From the NCBI RefSeq assembly GCF_010501095.1, contig NZ_QVMP01000026.1, positions 4,606 to 43,105 of the forward strand: a DNA stretch of 38,500 bases, in the 5' to 3' direction. Position 1 is the stretch's first letter; every line of letters begins with the position of its first letter. This DNA comes from Dysgonomonas sp. 520. Lineage in GTDB: Bacteria > Bacteroidota > Bacteroidia > Bacteroidales > Dysgonomonadaceae. The notes beneath the pieces are model-generated. The model was given only the letters and a program-made list of their open reading frames with translations, ran no database searches and was not told the DNA's origin. Both the position numbers and the translations under genes were made by a program. Positions 17,409 to 26,155 of the stretch are shown piece after piece.

Positions 17409-18926
17409 ATGGACGAAAAAATAATCATCCTTGATTTTGGCTCTCAGACCACACAACTCATAGGCAGAAGAGTAAGAGAATTAAATACATATTGCGAGAT
17501 AGTTCCTTATAACAAGTTTCCGTTTGGCGACCCGACGGTAAAAGGAGTAATCCTTTCAGGCAGTCCTTTTTCGGTGAATGATAAAGACGCTTTCAAAACG
17601 GATTTGTCAGGTATCAGAGGAAAATTGCCTGTGCTTGGCATTTGCTACGGAGCGCAGTTTATGGCTGCCTCATCAGGAGGAAAAGTAGAAAAAGGAGATT
17701 CGCGCGAATATGGTCGTGCAAACCTCACCTCGGTGAAAAAAGATGAACTGTTTGACGGGATAAGCGAAGATTCTCAGGTGTGGATGTCGCACGGAGACAC
17801 AATTACCGTTCTTCCTGAAAACTTCGGAATAATAGCTAGTACGCCTGATGTGGAAGCAGCCGCATATAAAGTGGCAGGCGAAAAAACATGGGGAGTGCAG
17901 TTTCATCCCGAGGTATTCCATTCGACAGATGGAACCGAGTTGTTGAGCAACTTCTTGAATATCTGCGGATGTAAAAGAGATTGGAGTCCTTATTCATTTA
18001 TAGAATCTACGGTTGCCGAGTTGAAACAAACTCTGGGCGACGATAAGGTTATCCTTGCGCTTTCGGGTGGGGTCGACTCATCGGTTACGGCCGTATTGCT
18101 GAACAGGGCGATAGGAAAGAACCTGACATGCGTTTTCGTCGATCATGGATTGCTTCGTAAAAATGAGTTCGAAAATGTTTTGAGAGACTACGAGCATCTT
18201 GGCCTGAATGTAATAGGTGTGGATGCAAAAGAACGTTTCTATAAGGCTTTAGCCGGTGTTACAGATCCGGAACAAAAACGCAAGATTATAGGAAAAGGCT
18301 TCATTGACGTTTTCGACGAAGAAGCTCATAAACTGAAAGATATAAAATGGCTTGGTCAGGGAACCATTTATCCTGATATCATCGAGTCGCTTTCCATAAC
18401 AGGTACAGTTATCAAGTCGCACCACAATGTAGGCGGACTACCCGAAAAGATGAACCTGAAACTGGTTGAACCTTTGCGCCTGTTGTTCAAAGACGAAGTT
18501 CGCCGCATAGGTATCGAGCTGGGCATGCAAGAGCATCTTATCAAGCGTCACCCATTCCCCGGTCCGGGTCTTGGTATTCGTTTGCTGGGCGACATAACAC
18601 CTGAAAAAATAGAAATACTGCAAAATGCAGATGATATATACGTGCGTATGTTGAAAGAATTCCATCTTTACGACAAGGTATGGCAAGCCGGAGCAATCTT
18701 GTTGCCTATCCGTTCGGTTGGAGTGATGGGAGACGAAAGAACGTATGAAAATACCATCGCTTTGCGTGCGGTAACTTCTACCGATGCCATGACAGCCGAT
18801 TGGGCGCATCTGCCTTATGATTTTCTTGCGAAAGTTTCGAACGAGATTATCAACAAGGTTAAAGGTGTGAATCGTGTAGTGTACGATATATCGTCAAAGC
18901 CGCCGGCAACTATCGAGTGGGAGTAA
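17409..18926 (+). CDS. guaA: GMP synthase (glutamine-hydrolysing)
   Basis: This 505-residue two-domain enzyme converts XMP, ATP and glutamine to GMP. The N-terminal class I glutamine amidotransferase has nucleophile C79 in GICYGAQF and H166/E168 in FHPEVFHS. The ATP pyrophosphatase domain has the PP-loop [15 protein letters not shown] (S219 onward). The C-terminal dimerisation domain contains [16 protein letters not shown] and ends with a PPATIEWE motif. The length is slightly short compared with enterobacterial GuaA (525) but complete. It is monocistronic, with a strong terminator 22 nt after the stop. Confidence 0.98.
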   Translation: MDEKIIILDFGSQTTQLIGRRVRELNTYCEIVPYNKFPFGDPTVKGVILSGSPFSVNDKDAFKTDLSGIRGKLPVLGICYGAQFMAASSGGKVEKGDSREYGRANLTSVKKDELFDGISEDSQVWMSHGDTITVLPENFGIIASTPDVEAAAYKVAGEKTWGVQFHPEVFHSTDGTELLSNFLNICGCKRDWSPYSFIESTVAELKQTLGDDKVILALSGGVDSSVTAVLLNRAIGKNLTCVFVDHGLLRKNEFENVLRDYEHLGLNVIGVDAKERFYKALAGVTDPEQKRKIIGKGFIDVFDEEAHKLKDIKWLGQGTIYPDIIESLSITGTVIKSHHNVGGLPEKMNLKLVEPLRLLFKDEVRRIGIELGMQEHLIKRHPFPGPGLGIRLLGDITPEKIEILQNADDIYVRMLKEFHLYDKVWQAGAILLPIRSVGVMGDERTYENTIALRAVTSTDAMTADWAHLPYDFLAKVSNEIINKVKGVNRVVYDISSKPPATIEWE

Positions 18927-18947
18927 ACTCTCAAAAAAAAATCATAT

Positions 18948-18994
18948 AAAAGTGTTCTCTGATATTATGCAGGGAACACTTTTCTTTTTTTCTT
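18948..18994 (+). terminator. Rho-independent terminator of guaA
   Basis: AAAGTGTTCTCTG (18949-18961) pairs with CAGGGAACACTTT (18970-18982) with one wobble, followed by a long T-rich tract. Confidence 0.92.
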
Positions 18995-19006
18995 TGTATA
19001 GAAACC

Positions 19007-19133
19007 GTCTAGACTTTTTCGTTTTATTCAATTTTGTCATCCTGAGAGTATCGAAGGATCTGTTTTTTAGATGTTTCACTACGTTCAACATGACAAAAAC
19101 TCAAAAATTAAGTATAATTTAAAAAGTCTAGAT
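19007..19133. repeat. MITE-like repeat, family B copy 1
   Basis: Perfect 12-bp terminal inverted repeats TCTAGACTTTTT (19008-19019) and AAAAAGTCTAGA (19121-19132) bound a 125-bp non-coding unit. Inside is the GTCATCCTGAG palindrome shared with other repeats. Positions 19075-19140 are identical over 66 nt to the reverse complement of the window end, 38435-38500. Confidence 0.85.
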
Positions 19134-19180
19134 GACTTCATAGAATATAAGATGGCACAAACCAAACTACCTCTAAATAA

Positions 19181-20512
19181 ATGAACCGGAATAGAAAAAT
19201 TCTTATCATCATCATTGGAATATTAATAGCATTTGTTCCGATGATAGCTCTGTTTATAGTATTGGAAATCCCTAAGAAGCCTTACCGGGAAATGGAGAAA
19301 AGCAGCCGTTATTTTATGTATGAGAATGAGGTGTATTTCCTTGACAACAGGCACAAAAAGATTAGGGGAGCAGACATTGAGTCGTTTGTTATTTTGGAAA
19401 ACAGGGCGAAACGCATAGGATTGTACGATCACAGGGTAGGTGCAAAAGATAAGAATCATGTTTATTTTGAAAATAAAGTGATTGAGGGTCTTGATCCATC
19501 TTCGGTGGAATATATCGGGCGTAAGTATTTTAAGGATAAGAACAGTGTGTATTTCGAAACTCAAAAGATAGAGAGGGCAGACCCAAATACATTCAACCTG
19601 ATTGCCATAAACTATTATTATGCGTCCGACAAATCGCATCTCTACTATGAAGGGAAATTATTAGAAGGTGCCGATTTAAATACAATAGCACCCGTATTTT
19701 ACAGAAATGAAGACCGAAAAAATGAGTTGTACCTGAAAGATAAAAGCCGTGTCTATTTTAGAGGAAAGGTATTGCCAAAAGCCAATCCCGAAACATTTTT
19801 CAGTATCCGGCTCGAATCGAACCAGTGGGATATAGAGTATGGAACTGATGGAATATATTACTATTTTGAGGATGAACTTGTAAGTGAAGATAAGATCACA
19901 ATGCTTGTTGCAGACCGTGGATTCAGTAATCACGAAATATTTTATGAGGGCAAACAGCTTTATTATTATGATATAAAAGATAGAGAGTTGAAACCCTTTT
20001 TCAAAAGGAAAACCGATTCGCCCATTGAAGAAATCGCACGGGGATTGTACCGGGATAGCGAGCATGTTTATTTTCTGTCGGAACAATGGGATTGGGGTAA
20101 TGGCAGAAAGAATAGGGCACTTAAAGGCAAACGGACAAAAATGATCCGTTTAGAAGATGTGAATCCCGTGGAATTCAGGTATGTGAAAGAGTTTAAGTAT
20201 AAGGAGAAACGTGGAGGAGAAAGGCGGGGTAGTATTTATGAAGCCGGAGGAAAGGAATATTATCACCCTGATTATCCGCAATTTGAAGCAGAAAGAAAAG
20301 GAGGGATTGCCTATTCCTTATATAGATTTGAGAGTGGCAGCATGAGCGACTTGTCAACAAAAGACTCGGAAGAAATTTATACGAGAGTTAGCAATACATC
20401 GCTCTACTGGACAGTGTTTGTTGGGGCTCTTATCATTATCGGGATTTTATTAAAGGTTGGAGGTCAAAAAAAGATGACTGATTTTTTCGAGAAAAAAGGA
20501 TATAAGAAATAA
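19181..20512 (+). CDS. DKNYY-repeat membrane protein of unknown function
   Basis: This 443-residue protein has an N-terminal TM segment (ILIIIIGILIAFVPMIALFI, about 7-26) and a C-terminal TM segment (about 412-432) with a Lys-rich tail. Between them are repeated DKNYY-type units such as DKNHVYFENKVIEGLDPSS, DKNSVYFETQKIERADPNTF, DKSHLYYEGKLLEGADLNT and DKSRVYFRGKVLPKANPETF, one about every 40 residues. DKNYY domains are widespread in bacteria, often in surface or toxin-immunity contexts, with no established activity. With two membrane anchors the repeat domain is probably periplasmic, or cytoplasmic if the first TM is inverted. It stands alone between a repeat element and the NUDIX gene. The family call is fairly secure and the role is unknown. 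Confidence 0.8.
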   Translation: MNRNRKILIIIIGILIAFVPMIALFIVLEIPKKPYREMEKSSRYFMYENEVYFLDNRHKKIRGADIESFVILENRAKRIGLYDHRVGAKDKNHVYFENKVIEGLDPSSVEYIGRKYFKDKNSVYFETQKIERADPNTFNLIAINYYYASDKSHLYYEGKLLEGADLNTIAPVFYRNEDRKNELYLKDKSRVYFRGKVLPKANPETFFSIRLESNQWDIEYGTDGIYYYFEDELVSEDKITMLVADRGFSNHEIFYEGKQLYYYDIKDRELKPFFKRKTDSPIEEIARGLYRDSEHVYFLSEQWDWGNGRKNRALKGKRTKMIRLEDVNPVEFRYVKEFKYKEKRGGERRGSIYEAGGKEYYHPDYPQFEAERKGGIAYSLYRFESGSMSDLSTKDSEEIYTRVSNTSLYWTVFVGALIIIGILLKVGGQKKMTDFFEKKGYKK

Positions 20513-20662
20513 CCCGTAGTGCATTTTAGACTTTGATGTTAACTCATTTGTTATAAGATTTATATCCGTTTTGTCATTTCTTCTTGTCGCTTATCTGCGC
20601 TGTGTGGGTATCCCGTCAATCAGCCAAATGTCACGTTGTTTGTTGTCAGGCGTAAGCCATTT

Positions 20663-20690
20663 GTAACTCGTTTACTCGTAACTTGTAACT
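20663..20690. repeat. Partial copy of the GTTACGAG repeat (family D)
   Basis: CGTTTACTCGTAACTTGTAA and its flank match, in reverse complement, the left end of the element at 24369-24483 with one or two mismatches. Only one end is present here. It overlaps the probable promoter of the NUDIX gene. Confidence 0.55.
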
Positions 20691-20713
20691 GAAGAACAAT
20701 ATGTGTACTTTTG
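20682..20713 (+). promoter_or_regulatory. Candidate promoter of the NUDIX gene cluster
   Basis: CTTG at 20682-20685, a 20-nt spacer and TACTTTTG at 20706-20713 fit the Bacteroidetes TTTG/TAnnTTTG pattern with one mismatch. The -33 part lies inside the partial family D repeat. The ATG is 17 nt downstream of the -7 box. Confidence 0.55.
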
Positions 20714-20729
20714 ACGGAAAAAAATAGAA

Positions 20730-21269
20730 ATGAGTTGTCAAGAAGAGGTATTTCCCTTGGTAGATGAGGCGGGTAATGTGATAGGGCAGGCAACCCGAAG
20801 CGAATGTCATCGAGGGTCGATGTTGCTGCATCCGGTCATACATCTGCATGTTTTCAACAGTCGGGGCGATTTATTCCTGCAAAAACGATCGGCAGCAAAG
20901 GATATTCAGCCCAATCTGTGGGATTCGTCGGTAGGCGGGCATATTGATTTGGGAGAAACTCCTTACGATGCGGCAATACGTGAAGCGGGAGAGGAAATCG
21001 GCTTGCAGGGGATAGCACCCATTTACATAACCAAACATATTATCACAACGGATGTGGAACGGGAATTGACTTACTGTTTTTATGCAGAATATGACAAGAG
21101 TTTCCAGATCGACAACGAGGAAGTTTCGGATGGCCGTTTTTGGACAATGGACGAAATAGAAAAAAACATGGGAAAAGGAATGTTTACGTATAACTTTGAA
21201 TTAGATTTCGGGTTGTTTCTGAAAGACGGATTCAGTAAATTAAAGATGAAATATCATGGCGCAATTTAA
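20730..21269 (+). CDS. NUDIX hydrolase (IPP-isomerase-like/YfcD-like)
   Basis: This 179-residue soluble protein has a complete Nudix box, GHIDLGETPYDAAIREAGEE followed by IGL, matching GX5EX7REUXEEXGU. It should bind Mg2+ and hydrolyse a nucleoside-diphosphate-linked substrate. The N-terminus EEVFPLVDEAGNVIGQATRS and the segment HPVIHLHVFNSRGDLFLQKR, with the DIQPNLWDSSVGGH stretch, place it in the YfcD/isopentenyl-diphosphate-isomerase-like subgroup, whose physiological substrates are largely unknown. The catalytic residues look intact. Its 3' end overlaps the next gene by 14 nt, so the two are translationally coupled. Confidence 0.92.
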   Translation: MSCQEEVFPLVDEAGNVIGQATRSECHRGSMLLHPVIHLHVFNSRGDLFLQKRSAAKDIQPNLWDSSVGGHIDLGETPYDAAIREAGEEIGLQGIAPIYITKHIITTDVERELTYCFYAEYDKSFQIDNEEVSDGRFWTMDEIEKNMGKGMFTYNFELDFGLFLKDGFSKLKMKYHGAI

Positions 21270-22143
21270 ATTGGTAAAAGGAAGCGGAACGGTTCGCACT
21301 CACGACCTGAATACATTGAGGGAGGCTATTTTTGAACTGGTGGATGAATCGGACAGCTTTATCGTATTGGAGCCAAAGAAACCTATATCCGATAGCATCT
21401 ACTTGCAGGCGGTTCATCAGGAAGGAATATATATTGCCGAAATCAGGTTTGTGTATGGTTCGGAAGATAATTACAAACATTACAGTAAATCGTTCACTAC
21501 CAAGGAAGAACTGCTGGAAGTATTCGCCCAATATTACGAGGAAGAGAAAGTTCCGGATATAAGAACATGGCACGATGATACGGTTTCGTTTTCGGAAGAG
21601 TCGGACGAAGATATGGTGAAGTTATACAAACCGGTTGACGGAGAAATGAAATATTTTGAAGTCTGGCTAACTGATACAGGACTGACTATCCACACGGGCG
21701 TTCTGGGAGATACCGGTAAGACAGAAGATTTTTCGTATAAAAAAGATAGTGAATTGTCGCCCAGAAAAGCAATGGCAAAATTTGTATTCGATCAGAAAGA
21801 GAGAGGTTATGCCGAAATTGAAGACCTTGAGGAACTAGTTGTTCAATATTCATACTCAGACAATGACGATCAGAATAAAATGTTGGATAAGCGAAATAAA
21901 GTAGAAGACATTTTGAACGATTGTCTGGGCTGGACGGGCAACGGACATTGCGATGGGGGAGATATCGGTTCCGGCACAATGAACCTGTTTTGTTATGTGG
22001 TGGATAAGGATATTGCCGCTCAATCTATATTAGAAGTGTTAAAGGAAGAAAATCTGATGGAAGGAATGAAATTGGCATATCTGGATGAAAAGGAGGAGTT
22101 TAAACTTATTTATCCCAAGGAAGGAAACTTCTCGATAATATAA
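21256..22143 (+). CDS. Uncharacterised protein with a WGR-like central region, coupled to the NUDIX gene
   Basis: This 295-residue soluble acidic protein starts at an ATG inside the end of the NUDIX gene. Three parts can be seen. Residues 1-95 form a compact alpha/beta unit beginning MAQFKLVKGSGTVRTHDLNT. Residues about 125-195 (YFEVWLTDTGLTIHTGVLGD... AMAKFVFDQKERGYAEI) resemble a WGR-type fold: strand, G-x-x-G turn, then a helix ending before a GY motif. Residues about 215-290 (EDILNDCLGWTGNGHCDGGD, IGSGTMNLFCYV) resemble a C-terminal module of some predicted immunity proteins. There is no signal peptide or TM segment. I do not recognise a named family with certainty, and both domain comparisons are weak inferences. 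Confidence 0.8.
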   Translation: MAQFKLVKGSGTVRTHDLNTLREAIFELVDESDSFIVLEPKKPISDSIYLQAVHQEGIYIAEIRFVYGSEDNYKHYSKSFTTKEELLEVFAQYYEEEKVPDIRTWHDDTVSFSEESDEDMVKLYKPVDGEMKYFEVWLTDTGLTIHTGVLGDTGKTEDFSYKKDSELSPRKAMAKFVFDQKERGYAEIEDLEELVVQYSYSDNDDQNKMLDKRNKVEDILNDCLGWTGNGHCDGGDIGSGTMNLFCYVVDKDIAAQSILEVLKEENLMEGMKLAYLDEKEEFKLIYPKEGNFSII

Positions 22144-22235
22144 AAAATAGGCATGCTGTTTTCAAATTCAAAATTATAACACAGAGTGCACAGATACAAG
22201 AAGACGCTTAGTGATAAATTTTCAAAAACATTATT

Positions 22236-22871
22236 ATGAAACACAAAATAGACAAACAGAACTGGAATAGAATAGAGCACTTTGAGTTTTTCAGAAAATT
22301 TGAAGACCCTAATCACGGTATTGTTACTAATATAGATTGCACCACTGCATATAAAAATGCTAAGGATTTGGGCGAATCGTTCTATTATTACTATCTCCAC
22401 AAGATAATGAAAGCCGTAAATTCTTTGGAAGAATTCAGGTACAGGATTGAGGAAGACGATGTTTTTTGCTACGATACCATTCATTGCGAAGCCACTGTGG
22501 GACGGGATGACCACACCTTCGGATTTTCATTTTTTCCCTACAATATTCACAGGGATGCCTTCACGCAACTTGCCGAAGAAGAAACCGTAAGGGTGAAAAA
22601 TTCGAAAGGACTTTTACTCGATAATAATGCCGCCAGAATTGACGTGATTCATTTTTCTGCTGTTCCGTGGTTTAGTTTCACAGACTTGAAACATGCCCGA
22701 AACATATTCGGGAACAAAGGTGTGCCTAAAATTTCGACAGGAAAAACCTTCATATCCGACGGGAAATTGCTGATGCCAATGCAGATAGAAGTTCATCACG
22801 GACTGATAGATGGCTGGCATTTAGGACAATTGATTAGTAAAATCCAAGAGTTGTTTGATGAGGCAATCTAA
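22236..22871 (+). CDS. Chloramphenicol O-acetyltransferase-like protein (CatA fold)
   Basis: This 211-residue protein has the CAT catalytic motif HHGLIDGWH, with H188 as the general base and D192 as the structural Asp. It also has VPWFSFTDLKHARN and GKLLMPMQIEVHHG, which match canonical CAT strands. CAT enzymes transfer acetyl from acetyl-CoA to the 3-OH of chloramphenicol as trimers. Chromosomal Bacteroidetes homologues are common, and many are not proven resistance enzymes. The Trp of DGWH replaces the usual Phe of classical CATs. The N-terminus (NWNRIEHFEFF) is typical. It lies 92 bp after the uncharacterised gene on the same strand and is followed by a hairpin terminator. Acetylation of another small hydroxylated compound is possible. 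Confidence 0.88.
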   Translation: MKHKIDKQNWNRIEHFEFFRKFEDPNHGIVTNIDCTTAYKNAKDLGESFYYYYLHKIMKAVNSLEEFRYRIEEDDVFCYDTIHCEATVGRDDHTFGFSFFPYNIHRDAFTQLAEEETVRVKNSKGLLLDNNAARIDVIHFSAVPWFSFTDLKHARNIFGNKGVPKISTGKTFISDGKLLMPMQIEVHHGLIDGWHLGQLISKIQELFDEAI

Positions 22872-22915
22872 ATAAAAAGATCAGGGTTATCCGGTTCGAC
22901 CCCGATAACCCTGTC
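22871..22915. terminator. Terminator between catA-like and xylE genes
   Basis: CAGGGTTATC (22882-22891) pairs with GATAACCCTG (22904-22913), and GGT...ACC can extend the stem inside the loop. On the minus strand the hairpin is followed by ATCTTTTTATTT, so it best serves the xyl operon. It may also work for the plus strand. Confidence 0.75.
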
Positions 22916-22966
22916 TTCAAAATAGGAGGAGCTGTTAGTCCACCTACCAATAGCTAGTAACTTATT

Positions 22967-24358
22967 CTATTTCTTCCAAACGTTTTCCATTTCTTCCAGA
23001 GTCTTGCCTTTAGTTTCAGGAACCATTTTCCAGACAAACAATGCCGAAAGCACAGCCATCAATCCGTAGAAACCATAAGTCATGCCTCCACTGAATTCCA
23101 TCATTGCCGGATAGGTAGACGAAATGAAATAGTTGGCGGCCCACTGCGCAGCAACGGCAATTGCAACCGCTTGCCCACGAATTTTGTTAGGAAATATTTC
23201 TGAAATCAATACCCAGCAGATCGGTCCCCACGACATCATGAACGATGCAGTATAAATGATAATGAATACAAGGGTGCTGATGCCGATAATGTTATTGAAC
23301 GCAAGTATGGATACGGCAAACATACCGATAGCCATCCCTATTGAACCCGTGATGAGCAAAGGCTTACGCCCCCATTTGTCTACCGTAAGTATGGCTATGA
23401 CGGTAAATATCACATTCACCAATCCCATCACAATGGTTTGCAACATGGATGCGTCTTTTGCTGCTCCCATACTTTCAAATATGCGGGGTGCATAATATAG
23501 GGCAACGTTGATTCCTACAAACTGCTGGAATACAGACAGTAATATCCCTACCACTATAACCAATTTTCCGTATGAAAAAAGTTTTGCTTTGATAGCATTT
23601 CCTTTAACCGTAGCTTTTATCTCTTCAAGTATTTCCGTAGCTTTTTCTTTCGTTCCGTTTATTTTCTCTAAAACATTCAAGGCTTTATCGTCCTGATGTG
23701 TAAGTGCCAGATAACGGGGAGTTTCGGGCACAAACAGCACTAACAATCCGAATATGGCAGCAGGAATGGCCTCAGATGCAAACATATAACGCCATCCTAT
23801 GCTATTTATCCATTCTATTGACTGCCCGTTTGCAATGCCCCAGTTTACGAAATATACCACCAACATACCAAATATGATAGCAAATTGGTTGAAGGAGACA
23901 AGTCTGCCCCGCATATTTGCCGGAGCAATTTCGCCGATATACATTGGACAAACGGCAGAAGCAAGTCCTACACCTATTCCGCCTATTATTCGATAGAAGT
24001 TGAATGTTAATAACAAAGCCATAGAAGCCTCCCCTTCCGTAAAGAACAGTGTTTCGGGAAACCCGGATCCTAAAGCTGAAAGGAAGAAAAGTATAGCGGC
24101 AAGCAACAACGATTTTTTACGTCCCAGCCTGTTTGAAAGGAAACCTGAAATTGCTCCACCAATAATACATCCTATCAATGCACTGGAAACTGTGGCTCCG
24201 TGTACGAAAGAACTAAGATTGAGAGAATCAATCAGATATGCTTGTATAGATTTTTCTGCTCCTGAAATAACCGCCGTGTCGTATCCGAAAAGTAATCCTC
24301 CCAGAGTGGCGACAAGGGTTATAGCAAAAAGATAAGATTTGTTTGTTTCGTTTTTCAT
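22967..24358 (-). CDS. xylE: D-xylose-proton symporter (MFS sugar porter)
   Basis: This 463-residue, 12-TM major facilitator protein of the sugar porter family imports xylose with protons. Signatures are GGLLFGYDTAVISG in TM1, NRLGRKKSLLLAAI in loop 2-3, VCPMYIGEIAPANMRGRLVS and a QFAIIFG motif. The central loop has VPETPRYL, followed by QQFVGINVALYYAPRIFESM, the conserved sugar-binding QQxxGxN region. After TM12 comes VPETKGKTLEEME. The length and motifs are complete. It is the last gene of the minus-strand xylR-xylB-xylA-xylE cluster, the order known from Bacteroides, where it is called xylT. A MITE-like repeat (24369-24483) separates it from xylA by 129 bp. Confidence 0.95.
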   Translation of the reverse strand: MKNETNKSYLFAITLVATLGGLLFGYDTAVISGAEKSIQAYLIDSLNLSSFVHGATVSSALIGCIIGGAISGFLSNRLGRKKSLLLAAILFFLSALGSGFPETLFFTEGEASMALLLTFNFYRIIGGIGVGLASAVCPMYIGEIAPANMRGRLVSFNQFAIIFGMLVVYFVNWGIANGQSIEWINSIGWRYMFASEAIPAAIFGLLVLFVPETPRYLALTHQDDKALNVLEKINGTKEKATEILEEIKATVKGNAIKAKLFSYGKLVIVVGILLSVFQQFVGINVALYYAPRIFESMGAAKDASMLQTIVMGLVNVIFTVIAILTVDKWGRKPLLITGSIGMAIGMFAVSILAFNNIIGISTLVFIIIYTASFMMSWGPICWVLISEIFPNKIRGQAVAIAVAAQWAANYFISSTYPAMMEFSGGMTYGFYGLMAVLSALFVWKMVPETKGKTLEEMENVWKK

Positions 24359-24368
24359 TGGTAATTTT

Positions 24369-24483
24369 TAGTTACGAGTTACGAGTAAACAAGTTACGAG
24401 CTCTTGTCATGCTGAGTGCAAGGAAGCATCTAAAAAAAAGATCCTTCCCTTTGGTCAGGATGACAAAGAGTAACTTGTAACTA
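24369..24483. repeat. MITE-like repeat, family D, between xylA and xylE
   Basis: The left end TAGTTACGAGTTACGAG and the right end AGTAACTTGTAACTA are inverted repeats. Within lies the GTCATGCTGAGTGCA...AGGATGAC palindrome found in other repeats. A partial copy sits at 20663-20690. Its right end stops 5 nt from the xylA stop codon. Confidence 0.75.
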
Positions 24484-24487
24484 TTTA

Positions 24488-25804
24488 TTAAATATACATA
24501 TTCACGATAGCCTCGTAGAGCTCTTGTTTTCCGCTTGTTTGAGTAGGTTCACCTTTTGTTTTCGCATAAGCAACCACATCTTCAAGAGAAAGTTTCCCTT
24601 CTTCAAATTCTTTACCTTTACCTCCGTCGAAAGAAGCATAACGGTCTTTCAGCATTTGCTGATATGGAGATTCTTCCAATATTGCAGCTGCGGTTTCCAA
24701 TGCACGGGCAAAAGTGTCCATACCCGAAATGTGAGCAATGAATATGTCTTCCAGGTCGGTTGAGTTACGACGGGTTTTCGCATCGAAGTTTGTTCCTCCG
24801 CCTTGCAAGCCTCCACCTTTCAGTATAACCAACATGGCTTGAGTCAGTTCGTTAACATCAACAGGGAATTGGTCTGTATCCCATCCGTTTTGGTAGTCAC
24901 CACGATTCGCGTCGATAGAACCTAACATTCCTGCGTCAACAGCACATTGCAGTTCATGTTCAAAAGTATGTCCGGCTAATGTTGCGTGGTTTACCTCAAT
25001 ATTCACTTTGAAATCTTTATCCAAACCGTGAGCACGCAAGAATCCGATCACGGTTTCCGTGTCTACATCGTATTGATGTTTAGTCGGTTCCATTGGTTTC
25101 GGTTCGATAAGGAAATTACCTTTAAACCCTTTCGAACGTGCATAGTCACGAGCCATTTTAAGCATAGTGGCAAGGTGCTCTTTTTCACGTTTCATGTCAG
25201 TATTCAAGAGGCTCATATATCCTTCACGGCCTCCCCAGAATACGTAGTTTTCTCCGCCTAGTTCGATAGTTGCGTCAATAGCATTCTTGATTTGTACGAT
25301 AGCACGCGCAACCACATCAAAATCAGGGTTTGTGGATGCTCCGTTCATGTAGCGTTTGTGTCCGAATACATTTGCAGTACCCCACAACAATTTGATTCCT
25401 GTCTCTGCTTGTTTTTGTTTAGCGTAAGCAACAATAGCTTTCAGGTTAGCTTCATATTCTTCTATTGAATTTCCTTCGTCAATCAAATCCACATCGTGGA
25501 AACAATAGTATTCGATACCTATTTTTTGCATAAACTCAAAACCTGCGTCAAGACGTTGCTTTGCTATTTCAAGTGCAGAGCTTCCTTCCGCCCAAGGGAA
25601 TGTTTTTGTGCCTCCACCAAATGGGTCGCCACCTTCGGCGCAAAGTGTGTGCCACCATGCCATTGAGAATTTGAACCAGTCTTTCATCTTACGTCCGTAT
25701 ACCATTTTTTCAGGATCGTAATAACGAAACGCCATCGGGTTTTTACTTTCTTTTCCTTCGAATTTGATTTTCCCTACTGTTGGGAAATAAGTTTTTGTTG
25801 ACAT
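24488..25804 (-). CDS. xylA: Xylose isomerase
   Basis: This 438-residue cytoplasmic enzyme interconverts D-xylose and D-xylulose (class II family). Motifs include the catalytic His region [13 protein letters not shown], the [20 protein letters not shown] segment, and [16 protein letters not shown]. The metal-binding stretches are [15 protein letters not shown] and the [19 protein letters not shown] block. The length is typical of the class II enzymes. It is preceded by xylB on the same strand, but 351 bp of repeat sequence intervene, so it may have its own promoter or rely on readthrough. Confidence 0.98.
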   Translation of the reverse strand: MSTKTYFPTVGKIKFEGKESKNPMAFRYYDPEKMVYGRKMKDWFKFSMAWWHTLCAEGGDPFGGGTKTFPWAEGSSALEIAKQRLDAGFEFMQKIGIEYYCFHDVDLIDEGNSIEEYEANLKAIVAYAKQKQAETGIKLLWGTANVFGHKRYMNGASTNPDFDVVARAIVQIKNAIDATIELGGENYVFWGGREGYMSLLNTDMKREKEHLATMLKMARDYARSKGFKGNFLIEPKPMEPTKHQYDVDTETVIGFLRAHGLDKDFKVNIEVNHATLAGHTFEHELQCAVDAGMLGSIDANRGDYQNGWDTDQFPVDVNELTQAMLVILKGGGLQGGGTNFDAKTRRNSTDLEDIFIAHISGMDTFARALETAAAILEESPYQQMLKDRYASFDGGKGKEFEEGKLSLEDVVAYAKTKGEPTQTSGKQELYEAIVNMYI

Positions 25805-25851
25805 AATTTCTTTATTTTTTAAATGTTTGAATATGTTTTATTGTATATTAA

Positions 25852-26075
25852 TGCGAATCTGTATTTGAAAAGTATTGGTTTAATTTCGATAATAACAATT
25901 GTAGGGGCGAATAAACATTCGCCCTGATATTCGGGCGTAAAATTTTACACCCCTACTTTCGGGCAGACCAGAAGCCTGCTCCTACAACAATACTCTATTT
26001 GATTGTAGGGGTGGGGTTTTACTCCACCCGTATATTCGTCGAATATAAAAGAACACTTTTCAACTATTGATCGGC
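25852..26075. repeat. GTAGGGGCG-type interspersed repeat (family C copy 2) between xylB and xylA
   Basis: The left terminus GCGAATCTGTATTTGAAAAG and the right terminus CTTTTCAACTATTGATCGGC form imperfect inverted repeats. The core contains TTGTAGGGGCGAATAAACAT, GGGCGTAAAATTTTACACCC and GGGGTGGGGTTTTACTCCAC. ATTAAT occurs near both outer edges, a weak candidate target duplication. It has no coding capacity. Confidence 0.8.
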
Positions 26076-26088
26076 TTGATTAATTCTT

Positions 26089-26149
26089 TTGTCATTTTGA
26101 GTGAAACGAAAAATCTGCTTCGGATCCTTCACTTCGTTCAGGATGACAA
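26089..26149. repeat. GTCAT...ATGAC palindromic repeat downstream of xylB
   Basis: TTGTCATTTTGAGTGAAACG and CGTTCAGGATGACAA are imperfect inverted arms with AATCTG/GGATCC in the middle. It is the bare core of the palindrome that other copies carry inside longer repeats. It begins 7 nt beyond the xylB stop codon. Confidence 0.75.
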
Positions 26150-26155
26150 TATTCT

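Noticed and set aside
22236-22871. Calling the CAT-like gene a chloramphenicol resistance gene
   Set aside because: The catalytic motif is present, but chromosomal homologues are often unproven, and no mobile resistance context is visible.
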